Assembly: GCA_937901525.1 (NCBI GenBank)
Contig: CALDHX010000036.1
Coordinates: 1-26,373 of the forward strand
Direction: 5' to 3'
DNA from: an uncultured Bacteroidales bacterium
GTDB lineage: Bacteria; Bacteroidota; Bacteroidia; Bacteroidales; P3
Length of the DNA: 26,373 nucleotides
Positions 15,299 to 23,466 of this stretch are shown here, piece by piece. A model generated the notes under the pieces. It did no database searches and had not been told where the DNA came from. It was given only the letters and a program-made list of their open reading frames with translations. Each line of letters begins with the position of its first letter. The stretch's first letter is position 1. Position numbers and translations under genes: made by a program.

Positions 15299-17674
15299 TT
15301 ATTTTAGGTATTCTTTTAAAATTTCATTTAGTTCTACTTCGGTTTTTACAAGGACCTCTCTTGCTTTACTTCCTTCAAATGGTCCAACTATTCCTGCTGC
15401 TTCTAATTGATCGATGATTCTGCCTGCTCTATTGTAGCCTAAGGATAGTTTTCTTTGAATTAAGGAGGTGCTTCCGTGTTGATGCATTACTACAAGGCGT
15501 GCTGATTCTTCAAATTTAGGGTCAAGTTGTTTCATATCCACCTCTTTGCTTGGCTCAGATGTTTCATCTAAGTATTCAGGCAAAAGGAAAGTTTCGTCAA
15601 ATCCTCGTTGTGAACCTATATATTCTGATAATTGCTCAATTTCTTCTGTATCTATCAATGCACATTGCAAACGTATTAGGTCGCTTCCTGCTGATATAAG
15701 CATATCTCCTCGTCCTATTAGTTGTTCTGCTCCTGAGGTGTCAAGAATTGTTTTGCTATCAACCCTACTACTTACTTTAAAGGCGATTCTTGCAGGGAAG
15801 TTGGCTTTAATTGTTCCTGTGATGATATTTACTGTTGGACGTTGTGTTGCAATTATTAGATGTATTCCTACGGCACGTGCAAGTTGTGCAAGACGTGCAA
15901 TAGGCATTTCTATTTCTTTGCCTGCTGTCATAATTAAATCAGCAAACTCATCAATAACTAAAACAATATATGGGAGGTATCTATGTCCTTCTGTTGGCAA
16001 AAGACGTCTTGAACAGAATTTCGCATTATATTCTGTTATTTTCTTACAACCTGCTATTTTCAAAAGGTCATAGCGTTGATCCATTTCAATACAAAGCGAG
16101 TTGAGTGTGCGAACTACTTTTTTTACATCGGTTATTATCGCTTCTTCGCTATCGGGTAGTTTTGCCAAATAGTGTCTTTCTATTTTGGAGTAAAGCGATA
16201 GTTCTACTTTTTTAGGATCGACCATTACGAATTTTAGATCGCATGGGTGTTTTTTAAATAATAATGAGGATATGATGGCATTTAAGCCTACGGATTTACC
16301 TTGTCCTGTTGCTCCTGCCATAAGTAAGTGTGGCATTTTTGCGAGGTCGGCAACGTAAGGTTCGGAAGAAATTGTTTTTCCTATTGCTATTGGAAGTTCA
16401 TATTTTGTATCAACGAATTGAGGCGAAGTAAGCATTGTTTTCATTGATACTATTTGAGGATTAACATTAGGAACCTCTATACCAATTGTTCCTTTTCCTG
16501 GTATAGGTGCTATTATTCTAATACCCAAAGCAGATAGACTGAGGGCAATATCATCTTCAAGATTTTTTATTTTGTTTATTCTTGTTCCCGGTGCAGGTAC
16601 TATTTCGTATAGTGTTACAGTAGGTCCGGGAGTTGCAGATATTTTTACTATATCTATTTTGTAGTTTCTAAGAGTGTTTACGATTCTATCTTTATTGGAA
16701 AGTAATTCTCTTTCGTCTATTACTTTATTATTTTTTTCGTAGTCTATTAGTATATCAACAGTTGGTTGTCTGTAAGAGGATAGCTCTAATTTTGGATCGT
16801 ATGGCATATCCACTGTGTAATGCTCTTCTATTTCTTCTTCAAAATCTTCATTGTCTTCAACAGAGTCTTCTTCTATTTTTGTGTCTGTTTGAATTTCAAA
16901 TTCAACCTCTTCTTTTTCTTCTTCTATTGTGTTGGTTTGAGCCTCGATGTCAAATTCTATAATAGGTGTTGTTTGCTCTGCAATTTCTTCTTCAATAATA
17001 GGCTTTTCTTCTTTTGCAGGTGGTGGTGTTTTCTTTTCTTTTGGTTGAATTACCCTTTGAGGTTTTGGAGCGTTTACTTTTTCTAAAAGACTAATCAAAA
17101 GTTTTTTCGCAAAAGAGTATTTAACTCCAAAGAGTAGTTTAGGGAATAAGATAGTGAATGCTAAATTAAATAAAGAAGCTCCAAATATTCCTATGATTTT
17201 TACAAGCCATTGATTAATTACTATTCCAACAACTCCTGCAAACACATCTAAGTTTGAACAACTTGATGGAAAAGAAACTACAAAAAAGCCCATAAAACAC
17301 GAAAGCCATAGCATAATGACAACTATGCTAACAATCCATTTACGGAGATTTTCTATTTTGGCTTTAAACAAACCAAGCACCAAGAAAGAAAAAAAGAATA
17401 AAAAGCCAAAAGAAGCTATTCCGAAAGTGTTGCTAACAAAAAAATAAGCAACCCTTGCTCCTATTGGGCCACACCAATTATCTTGATCAAGATTGTCTTG
17501 ATTGAACCAAGTCCAATAAAAAGAGACAAAGGATACAAAACAAAAAACAGTAAAAATAGCAATTAAAACAGCTATTGTTTTAGGCAATCGTTCACTTTTT
17601 ATAAAAGTAGAAAATGAACTTTTTTTTGTGCTATTAGTATTTTTCTTTGTTTTTCTATCCTTTGTCTTTCGCAT
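15299..17674 (-). CDS. ftsK: DNA translocase FtsK/SpoIIIE
   Basis: Septum-anchored ATPase that pumps chromosome ends into daughter cells and activates XerCD dimer resolution. It has 791 residues. A basic N-terminus (1-32) is followed by four hydrophobic segments around 33-53, 70-101, 110-135 and 143-182. A Pro/Glu-rich acidic linker runs about 203-292. The motor follows: Walker A GATGQGKS (454-461), Walker B IVLVIDEFADL (560-570), and the FtsK block ARAVGIHLIIATQRPTVNII. The C-terminal winged-helix gamma domain, which reads KOPS-like sequences, spans about 715-785 (HQHGSTSLIQRKLSLGYNRA). The linker is short compared with E. coli FtsK, as is usual in Bacteroidetes. It starts 23 bp after the exported protein gene. 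Confidence 0.96.
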   Translation of the reverse strand: MRKTKDRKTKKNTNSTKKSSFSTFIKSERLPKTIAVLIAIFTVFCFVSFVSFYWTWFNQDNLDQDNWCGPIGARVAYFFVSNTFGIASFGFLFFFSFLVLGLFKAKIENLRKWIVSIVVIMLWLSCFMGFFVVSFPSSCSNLDVFAGVVGIVINQWLVKIIGIFGASLFNLAFTILFPKLLFGVKYSFAKKLLISLLEKVNAPKPQRVIQPKEKKTPPPAKEEKPIIEEEIAEQTTPIIEFDIEAQTNTIEEEKEEVEFEIQTDTKIEEDSVEDNEDFEEEIEEHYTVDMPYDPKLELSSYRQPTVDILIDYEKNNKVIDERELLSNKDRIVNTLRNYKIDIVKISATPGPTVTLYEIVPAPGTRINKIKNLEDDIALSLSALGIRIIAPIPGKGTIGIEVPNVNPQIVSMKTMLTSPQFVDTKYELPIAIGKTISSEPYVADLAKMPHLLMAGATGQGKSVGLNAIISSLLFKKHPCDLKFVMVDPKKVELSLYSKIERHYLAKLPDSEEAIITDVKKVVRTLNSLCIEMDQRYDLLKIAGCKKITEYNAKFCSRRLLPTEGHRYLPYIVLVIDEFADLIMTAGKEIEMPIARLAQLARAVGIHLIIATQRPTVNIITGTIKANFPARIAFKVSSRVDSKTILDTSGAEQLIGRGDMLISAGSDLIRLQCALIDTEEIEQLSEYIGSQRGFDETFLLPEYLDETSEPSKEVDMKQLDPKFEESARLVVMHQHGSTSLIQRKLSLGYNRAGRIIDQLEAAGIVGPFEGSKAREVLVKTEVELNEILKEYLK

Positions 17675-17697
17675 TATTTATTTAAGTCTTAAATTGA

Positions 17698-18393
17698 TTA
17701 AAAATCTTCTTCGGCTCCTGCTCCACCACCCATTGCTTCTTGAAGGATTTGAATCTTTTCTTGGAATTCTTCCATAGTAAGTTCTTCATATCCTGTTTCT
17801 AAAAGCAAGTCAGTCTTTTTAACTTTTCCGTCAATTACTTCAACAGCTGTGAAAGTACAAGAAAGAGTTTCTGCATATTGAACAGTGTATTCAAAAGGCA
17901 TTGCATTCAATCCTGGATAGTTCATCATTTCAAGAGAAGGACCTAAATCCTTGCAAGCCCAGAAAGTTTCTGTTTCTTCAACGTTTTCTGCGTTTTTATA
18001 AGTTGCAACAACTTCGTGAGCAGTCTTTCCTGCCATATCTTTTGTCTTACCTGTGAAGTTATAAGTTACTGCTGTGAAAGCTGAATCTGGCATTTTTTCT
18101 CTTATATACCATTTTCCAGAAACATCTTCCAATGGAATTTGAGAAAAATCAAACATAAGAGTTGCTGTTTTCTTTTGAGCATCTGTCAAAACCATAGCAC
18201 CCATTGTCATATCCATGTATTTGGTTTTTTCTTCAAATACCTTTACTTCATATTCTGCTGGTAATCCTTGTGGAACATCACCACTCCAAGTTAATTGATA
18301 CTTAATTGTTCCAGCCCATTTACCTTGTTGAGCTTGAAGGCTTAATGTAAAAGCACTAACTAAAAGTGCAAATAACAAAATGTGTTTTTTCAT
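17698..18393 (-). CDS. Exported DUF4412-like protein of unknown function
   Basis: The 231-residue product has a clear signal peptide (MKKHILLFALLVSAFTLSLQA, cleavage near Ala21-Gln22), so it is periplasmic or surface-exposed. The mature part begins QGKWAGTIKYQLTWSGDVP. It has the alternating beta-strand pattern seen in Bacteroidetes DUF4412/GLPGLI-type proteins, with features such as YMDMTMGAMVL, GKTKDMAGKTAHEVVATY and MNYPGLNAMPFEY. The C-terminus is acidic with a Gly-rich stretch. The single internal Cys is in FWACKD. It lies 23 bp ahead of ftsK and may be co-transcribed with ftsK and lolA. The family call is from pattern memory, and no biochemical role is known to me. Confidence 0.6.
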   Translation of the reverse strand: MKKHILLFALLVSAFTLSLQAQQGKWAGTIKYQLTWSGDVPQGLPAEYEVKVFEEKTKYMDMTMGAMVLTDAQKKTATLMFDFSQIPLEDVSGKWYIREKMPDSAFTAVTYNFTGKTKDMAGKTAHEVVATYKNAENVEETETFWACKDLGPSLEMMNYPGLNAMPFEYTVQYAETLSCTFTAVEVIDGKVKKTDLLLETGYEELTMEEFQEKIQILQEAMGGGAGAEEDF

Positions 18394-18427
18394 ACTTACT
18401 AATTTTAATAATTTCTATTCTAATCTG

Positions 18428-18435
18428 CAAAAATA
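18428..18435 (-). promoter_or_regulatory. Possible -7 box for the exported protein-ftsK-lolA unit
   Basis: The minus strand reads TATTTTTG (18428-18435), matching TAnnTTTG, 35 bases before the ATG at 18391-18393. No TTG or TTTG lies at the expected -33 distance, so the match is partial. It lies in the 70-bp gap after the large dehydratase gene. Confidence 0.35.
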
Positions 18436-18463
18436 CAAACTTTCTCTTAGAAAATATAGTTTT

Positions 18464-21400
18464 TTATGCTTTTTTAGACATAGAATCCTTTAATAACATC
18501 AAACGATTAACAACATTTACCTCACTTACCCCCGAATCAAAATCCAAAGAAAGCAGACTTAAATCAGGATATAATTGTTTTATCTTATTCTCTACTCCTT
18601 TACTGATAATATGATTTGCAATACAGCCAAAAGGTTGAAGACTTATTACACCATCTGCTTTATTGCGTGCCAAAGAAACAATCTCTGCGGGCAAAACCCA
18701 GCCTTCTCCAAACTGAGCAATCAACGGAATAATATTCTTAACCTCATCTGCCAATTCATAAATATCTTCTATTGGAGAATAATACTTAAACTTAGAAATA
18801 ATATTATTGAATTTCGCAATTTCTTTCTTTACTAAAACATACAATAACTTCATTATAGGATTAGGAATAGAAGAAGTATCAACATTATTTTCAAGTTTGC
18901 TATCTCTATTTACAAAGAATTGCGTCATAAAAGGAGTTAAAGTCGGAGGAATCACCTCTATTTTTTGACTCATTAACCACGCAACAATATTTTGATTAGC
19001 AAAAGGGTGGAATTTCAAAAAGATTTCGCCTACTATTCCGACCTTTTTTCTTTCCAAATATTCCTCTGGCAATAATTTATTAAACTCTTTGACCGCATTT
19101 TTAAGCAAAGCAATCAATCCTTTACGGTCTTTTTCCAACACAATAGGCTTTGCTTTCTGCAAATATTGATTTTTCAATTCTAATGCCAAAGAAGGATTTT
19201 CTATTCTTACAGCAGTAGAATGATAAAGTTTAGAAAGACAATCGCCAAACAAGATTGCATCAAAAGCAATTACAGCAATATTTTTAAAATCAAGTTTAAA
19301 GCCCGGTTGATTGCTTCTTACATTGCTCGACATTGCAGCAGAAATAACAGGCACATCGGCAAACCCTGCATCAACAAGTGCTTTACGTATAACAGGATAA
19401 TAATTTGAAGCTCTACATTGACCACCTGTTTGAGTAATTCCAACAGCGGTTTTGCTCAAATCGTATTTTCCAGAACTCAAAGCCTTAATCATATCTCCAA
19501 CAATAAGAGTTGCAGGATAACAAACCTCATTATTAGAATACTGCAAGCCTATATCAGCCGACTTTTTATCACTTAGAGGAAGCACCTCTAACTTATAACC
19601 ACTCAAAGCAAAGACCTCAGGCAATAAAGGAGAAGCATAATCGGTAAAAAATGGTGCAAGAATTGTTCTATGCTTATCCTCCAAATCAAAAATCTTTGTA
19701 TCAACAAAAGGTTGAATAGACTTTTGTTTATTGGACTTTTGTTTAAGACTTTCCAAAAGACTTCTAATTCTCAAACGCATTGAACCCACATTATTTATAT
19801 CATCAACCTTTATTATAGTACAAGACTTATTATGACGTTTCAAAAGATTAGTTATCTCATCTAAAAGAAAAGCGTCAGGACCACAACCAAAAGAAGTAAT
19901 TTGTGCATAATTCACCTCATTGTTTTGCTCACATACCCATTTTGCAGCCTTAACAATTCTATTCATATAAGTCCATTGTGAGAGCATATAAGTATCCTGC
20001 ATATCAAAATCATTATTCAATCTCACAATATCATCACTTATCACGCACGCACCAAGAGAAGAAATAATATCACTCAATTTATGCTGAATCAAAGAATCAC
20101 TATGATAAGGTCTTGCCGCCAAAAGTATTATTGGAATATTATTTGCTTTTGCTCTTTCAAAATACTCCTCTGCTTTTGCTTGCATATCTTGTTCAAATTT
20201 ATTTTGAGTCTCTAAGCCTTTATTGACAGCATTTTTTATTTGTGCAGAAGAATATTTTAAATCTTTGTTTTCTTTACATAAAGTCTTGATATACGTTTCG
20301 CAATTCTTCAAAAGCAATTTCTTATCCTTGAATGTAAAGACAGGATTATCAATTTTCACCTCACTATTATCATAAACCGACATTTGACTTTTAATCAAAA
20401 CGCTATAAGAAGAAACAATAGGACAGTTATATGAATTAGCAACATCTTCGCTTTCTTTCTTTTCAAAAACAACATAAGGGAAGAAAATACGTTTTAAGCC
20501 TTTTGCAATTAGGTTATCAATGTGAGAATGCACAAGTTTGGCAGGAAAACAAATATTTTCGCTCATTACTTGCCTTAATCCCTTTTCATAATTGCTATAA
20601 GTAGAAAGTTCGCTAAGCACAAGGTCTATATCAAGAGAAGAAAAGAAAGCTTTCCAAAAAGGAAAATCCTCAAACATATTCAAAACCCTTGGAACACCTA
20701 ATTTCATTTTAGGATTTGCAAGCGAAGGATTTTCAAAAACCCTTTCTAACTTATAAGCATAGATATTATCTCCTTTTTCTTCTTCGGCTTTTGAAGAGAA
20801 TATTTTTTCACACTTATTACCCGAGTGATATGCTTTATTGTTTTCAAAATTATATTTAGTAACAAGGCATTGATTTTCGCAACCCTTACAATTAATTTCC
20901 TTAGAAGTAAAACTTGAAACCTTTTGAGAAAAAGTTGTTTCTATGTTTTGTTTCTCGTAATTCTCTTTTGCATAAATTGCACAGCCGTATGCACCCATAA
21001 GTTCTGGTGTTTGACTACGATAAACCCTTAATCCCAACATATTTTCCAAGGCTTTCACTATGCTATCATTACGCATTGTTCCACCTTGTACAACAATATT
21101 TTTTCCAATATCAAGAGAGTTTAGTTTTAAGACTTTATATAAGCAGTTTTTTACAACAGAATAGGAAAGTCCCGCTGAAATATCTGCCACACTTGCACCT
21201 TCTCTAAGAGATTGTTTAACTTTTGAGTTCATAAAGACAGTGCATCGTGTTCCTAAATCACAAGGATTTTTAGCCAAGCAAGCAATTTGTGCAAATTCTG
21301 CAACAGGATAAGAAAGCGAATTAGCAAAATTCTCTATAAAAGAACCACAACCCGAAGAGCAAGCCTCATTTAATTCTATTTTATTTAAGACTCCATCTTC

Positions 21401-22705
21401 AATAAACAAAGCTTTCATATCCTGTCCTCCAATATCAAGAATAAAATCCACCTCAGGACATAGAGTTTTCGCAGCCTTATAGTGAGCAATTGTTTCCACA
21501 ACAGAACATTCCATAGAAAAGGCAGTTTTAATCAACTCTTCCCCATAACCTGTTGAACAAGCAGAAACTATATTTATTGTAGCGTTATTTTCTTGACAAG
21601 CCTTATTCATTCTCTCTATTGCTTGCTCAACCGCTTTCAAGGCATTACCACCGTTTCTACTATAATCAGAGAAAATAATATTACTTTCTTTGTCTGTAAG
21701 AACAAGTTTTGTTGTTGTAGAACCACTATCTAATCCAAGAAAACAATCTCCCGAAAAATCTTTTAAAGACTTTACCTTCTCACCCTTTGCTTTATCTTCT
21801 CTCCACTCTTTTAATTCTTGCTCACTATTAAATATTGCCTCTAATCTATTACTTTCTTGCGTTAAGGTAGTTGAGGTAGTTTTTATGTTTTCAATGAGTT
21901 GATTTATGCTTATTGCAAGTCCTTTTTCTCCATTGGTAAAAACACAGCCCATTGCAGGAATAAGATTAGAGTTTTCAAGTCGTATGAAATCTTTTTCTTC
22001 AAGAGAAAGAACTCTTGCAAAGGCTTCTCGTAACGATTTTATGTAAGTCAAAGGTCCTCCGCAGAATAAAATCTTTGGAACAATTTGCATACCTTTTGAA
22101 AGCGAGGAAACAACTTGCAGAGCAATAGCATTAAAAATCGACACTGCAATATCTTGCTTTGAAACACCTCTTGCAACAAGGTTTTGCACGTCTGTCTTTG
22201 AGAAAACCCCACAACGCGATGCAATCGGATAGATATGTTTTGAGTTTTGAGCCAAAACATCAAGTTCATCTACACTTACGCCAAGTATTAAAGCCATTTG
22301 ATCGATAAAAGCACCCGTTCCTCCCGCACAATTACCATTCATTCTCATCACAGGCAAAGAAGAAGTTTTTGAAAAGAAGATAATTTTTGAGTCTTCGCCT
22401 CCTATGTCAATTATTGAGTTTATATCCATTGAGAAATGCTTAACAAAATTTGACACAGCAATGACCTCTTGGATAAAAGGCACATTCAAACGCTCCGAAA
22501 TTCCAAATCCAGCAGAGCCTGTTATGATTATTTCTAATTCTACTTCACTTCCAAGTTGAGTTTTTATGCTTTCAAGAATATTTAACAGCCTTCCTTTAAT
22601 ATCAGCATTATGTCTTAAATAATTGGAATAAACTATTTCTTTTTTATTATTTACAACTACTGCTTTTGCTGTTGTTGAACCAATATCTACTCCTAATCTA
22701 TACAT
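18464..22705 (-). CDS. Fused double activase / 2-hydroxyacyl-CoA dehydratase-like Fe-S protein
   Basis: A 1413-residue protein. Residues 1-265 and 320-580 are two BadF/HgdC-type ATPase activase domains: phosphate loops DIGSTTAK (7-14) and DSGSTTTK (326-333), and cluster cysteines Cys126 (NGNCAGGTG) with Cys165, and Cys449 with Cys488. In HgdC two identical subunits share one [4Fe-4S] cluster; here both halves are on one chain. A cysteine motif CKGCENQC (606-613, plus Cys632) follows. DUF2229 and HgdB-like parts fill about 665-1400, with conserved cysteines in NICFPAK (719), NCPI (761), FGCGPDA (941), EVCYPAT (1062), GGQCRAS (1097) and PFGCIAN (1361). By analogy ATP hydrolysis would drive low-potential electrons into a reducing Fe-S centre. 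The substrate is unknown. No separate HgdA/B or CoA-transferase genes are adjacent. It lies 7 bp after the TetR gene. Confidence 0.88.
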   Translation of the reverse strand: MYRLGVDIGSTTAKAVVVNNKKEIVYSNYLRHNADIKGRLLNILESIKTQLGSEVELEIIITGSAGFGISERLNVPFIQEVIAVSNFVKHFSMDINSIIDIGGEDSKIIFFSKTSSLPVMRMNGNCAGGTGAFIDQMALILGVSVDELDVLAQNSKHIYPIASRCGVFSKTDVQNLVARGVSKQDIAVSIFNAIALQVVSSLSKGMQIVPKILFCGGPLTYIKSLREAFARVLSLEEKDFIRLENSNLIPAMGCVFTNGEKGLAISINQLIENIKTTSTTLTQESNRLEAIFNSEQELKEWREDKAKGEKVKSLKDFSGDCFLGLDSGSTTTKLVLTDKESNIIFSDYSRNGGNALKAVEQAIERMNKACQENNATINIVSACSTGYGEELIKTAFSMECSVVETIAHYKAAKTLCPEVDFILDIGGQDMKALFIEDGVLNKIELNEACSSGCGSFIENFANSLSYPVAEFAQIACLAKNPCDLGTRCTVFMNSKVKQSLREGASVADISAGLSYSVVKNCLYKVLKLNSLDIGKNIVVQGGTMRNDSIVKALENMLGLRVYRSQTPELMGAYGCAIYAKENYEKQNIETTFSQKVSSFTSKEINCKGCENQCLVTKYNFENNKAYHSGNKCEKIFSSKAEEEKGDNIYAYKLERVFENPSLANPKMKLGVPRVLNMFEDFPFWKAFFSSLDIDLVLSELSTYSNYEKGLRQVMSENICFPAKLVHSHIDNLIAKGLKRIFFPYVVFEKKESEDVANSYNCPIVSSYSVLIKSQMSVYDNSEVKIDNPVFTFKDKKLLLKNCETYIKTLCKENKDLKYSSAQIKNAVNKGLETQNKFEQDMQAKAEEYFERAKANNIPIILLAARPYHSDSLIQHKLSDIISSLGACVISDDIVRLNNDFDMQDTYMLSQWTYMNRIVKAAKWVCEQNNEVNYAQITSFGCGPDAFLLDEITNLLKRHNKSCTIIKVDDINNVGSMRLRIRSLLESLKQKSNKQKSIQPFVDTKIFDLEDKHRTILAPFFTDYASPLLPEVFALSGYKLEVLPLSDKKSADIGLQYSNNEVCYPATLIVGDMIKALSSGKYDLSKTAVGITQTGGQCRASNYYPVIRKALVDAGFADVPVISAAMSSNVRSNQPGFKLDFKNIAVIAFDAILFGDCLSKLYHSTAVRIENPSLALELKNQYLQKAKPIVLEKDRKGLIALLKNAVKEFNKLLPEEYLERKKVGIVGEIFLKFHPFANQNIVAWLMSQKIEVIPPTLTPFMTQFFVNRDSKLENNVDTSSIPNPIMKLLYVLVKKEIAKFNNIISKFKYYSPIEDIYELADEVKNIIPLIAQFGEGWVLPAEIVSLARNKADGVISLQPFGCIANHIISKGVENKIKQLYPDLSLLSLDFDSGVSEVNVVNRLMLLKDSMSKKA

Positions 22706-22712
22706 TATCTTT

Positions 22713-23324
22713 CTATGATTTTATGTTTGATAATATTAGTTTCTTTATATGAGTCTTTCTTCTTTCCAAAAAGGCTTCTTGTGTTTGAGAATCCATTTCT
22801 AAGATTTGTGTAAACAATACTTGTCCTACAAACGACATTACGTCTAAGGATACAATATCTATTAGTAAATCCTCTATTGAAATATCCTTTAATTCTCCTT
22901 TGCTTTGTTTCATTTGAACAAACAAACGAATCTTACCAACAATTTCTTTGCCAAATTCAGAAAAAAGTTCTTTCATCATTTTCAAAACCTCGCTATTGTG
23001 TCTTAACTCGCCAATTATGAAAAACGGAGCATCGGGATTGTTTTTCAAAAAACCAATTTGAGCTTCAATAATCTTTTCAATAAAATTTTCAAACGAAATA
23101 TCCTCTTGTGGAATATCGGCAAGAATCTTTAACATCTTTTGTATTTCTTGCTGACATATAATCTTAAAAAGATTTTGTTTTGTACGATAATAATAATGTA
23201 CTAAGGCTTGATTGCAACCCACAGCCTTTGCAACCTGAGTTGTAGAAACACCCTCATAGCCATATTGCATAAACAATTCTTTTGCCACTAAAAGAATTTG
23301 TTCTTCCATATTATTCTTTTGCAT
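22713..23324 (-). CDS. TetR/AcrR-family transcriptional regulator
   Basis: A 203-residue predicted dimeric repressor. The N-terminal helix-turn-helix is clear: AKELFMQYGYEGVSTTQVAKAVGCNQALVHYYY-type residues at about 14-46 match the TetR pattern (G/STxxIA...G...xxxYxYFxxK), continuing with RTKQNLFKII. The C-terminal ligand-binding part (about 60-203) is helical with no diagnostic motif, so the inducer is not predictable. Met1 or Met6 (MEEQILL) could be the start; Met1 is listed. The gene is 7 bp ahead of the fused activase/dehydratase, and a palindrome overlaps its promoter, so it probably controls its own two-gene operon. Confidence 0.92.
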   Translation of the reverse strand: MQKNNMEEQILLVAKELFMQYGYEGVSTTQVAKAVGCNQALVHYYYRTKQNLFKIICQQEIQKMLKILADIPQEDISFENFIEKIIEAQIGFLKNNPDAPFFIIGELRHNSEVLKMMKELFSEFGKEIVGKIRLFVQMKQSKGELKDISIEDLLIDIVSLDVMSFVGQVLFTQILEMDSQTQEAFLERRKTHIKKLILSNIKS

Positions 23325-23341
23325 ACGCTATTTATTCAACC

Positions 23342-23363
23342 TATTTAATAACTCTATTAAATA
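23342..23363 (-). promoter_or_regulatory. Palindromic candidate operator for the TetR regulator
   Basis: A perfect inverted repeat with 8-bp arms, TATTTAAT (23342-23349) and ATTAAATA (23356-23363), around a 6-base spacer AACTCT. It overlaps the predicted transcription start (about 23363) just downstream of the -7 box, a usual position for a TetR-family operator. AATAACTCT also occurs twice as a direct repeat here. The regulator-site link is an inference. Confidence 0.5.
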
Positions 23364-23369
23364 ACTCTG

Positions 23370-23401
23370 CAAAAGTAGAAATTTTTTCTTTACTTTTCAA
23401 A
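23370..23401 (-). promoter_or_regulatory. Promoter of the TetR-dehydratase operon
   Basis: On the minus strand TTTG (23398-23401), a 20-base spacer and TACTTTTG (23370-23377) match the Bacteroidetes consensus at both boxes. The predicted start lies about 40 bases before the TetR ATG. The -33 box touches the end of the tyrS terminator hairpin. Confidence 0.7.
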
Positions 23402-23442
23402 AAAAAATCAAAGAAAAAATTAAATTTTTCTTTGATTTTTTT
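23401..23442 (-). terminator. Intrinsic terminator downstream of tyrS
   Basis: Perfect 18-bp inverted repeat (AAAAAAATCAAAGAAAAA and its exact complement) separated by a 6-base loop at 23419-23424. It lies 24 bases after the tyrS stop. On the minus strand the 3' arm ends in a run of T. The stem is nearly all A-U, and a T-run is present on both strands, so it could also act in the other direction. Confidence 0.8.
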
Positions 23443-23466
23443 CAAAAAAGCTAAGAGTTTTTTTCT

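Noticed and set aside
15546..16073. 175-codon open frame on the plus strand
   Set aside because: Antisense shadow of the ftsK motor domain, which is clearly coding on the minus strand.
16820..17086. Phe/Cys-rich open frame on the plus strand resembling a membrane peptide
   Set aside because: Complement of the Glu-rich linker codons of FtsK, which necessarily read as Phe/Leu on the other strand.
18464..22705. Assignment as (R)-2-hydroxyglutaryl-CoA dehydratase proper
   Set aside because: Only the activase and HgdB-like parts are recognisable; no HgdA-like partner, CoA transferase or glutamate pathway gene is nearby, so a specific substrate cannot be claimed.
22713..23324. Regulator of tyrS
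   Set aside because: The TetR gene is separated from tyrS by a strong terminator, has its own promoter, and is 7 bp from the dehydratase-like gene, so tyrS is an unlikely target.
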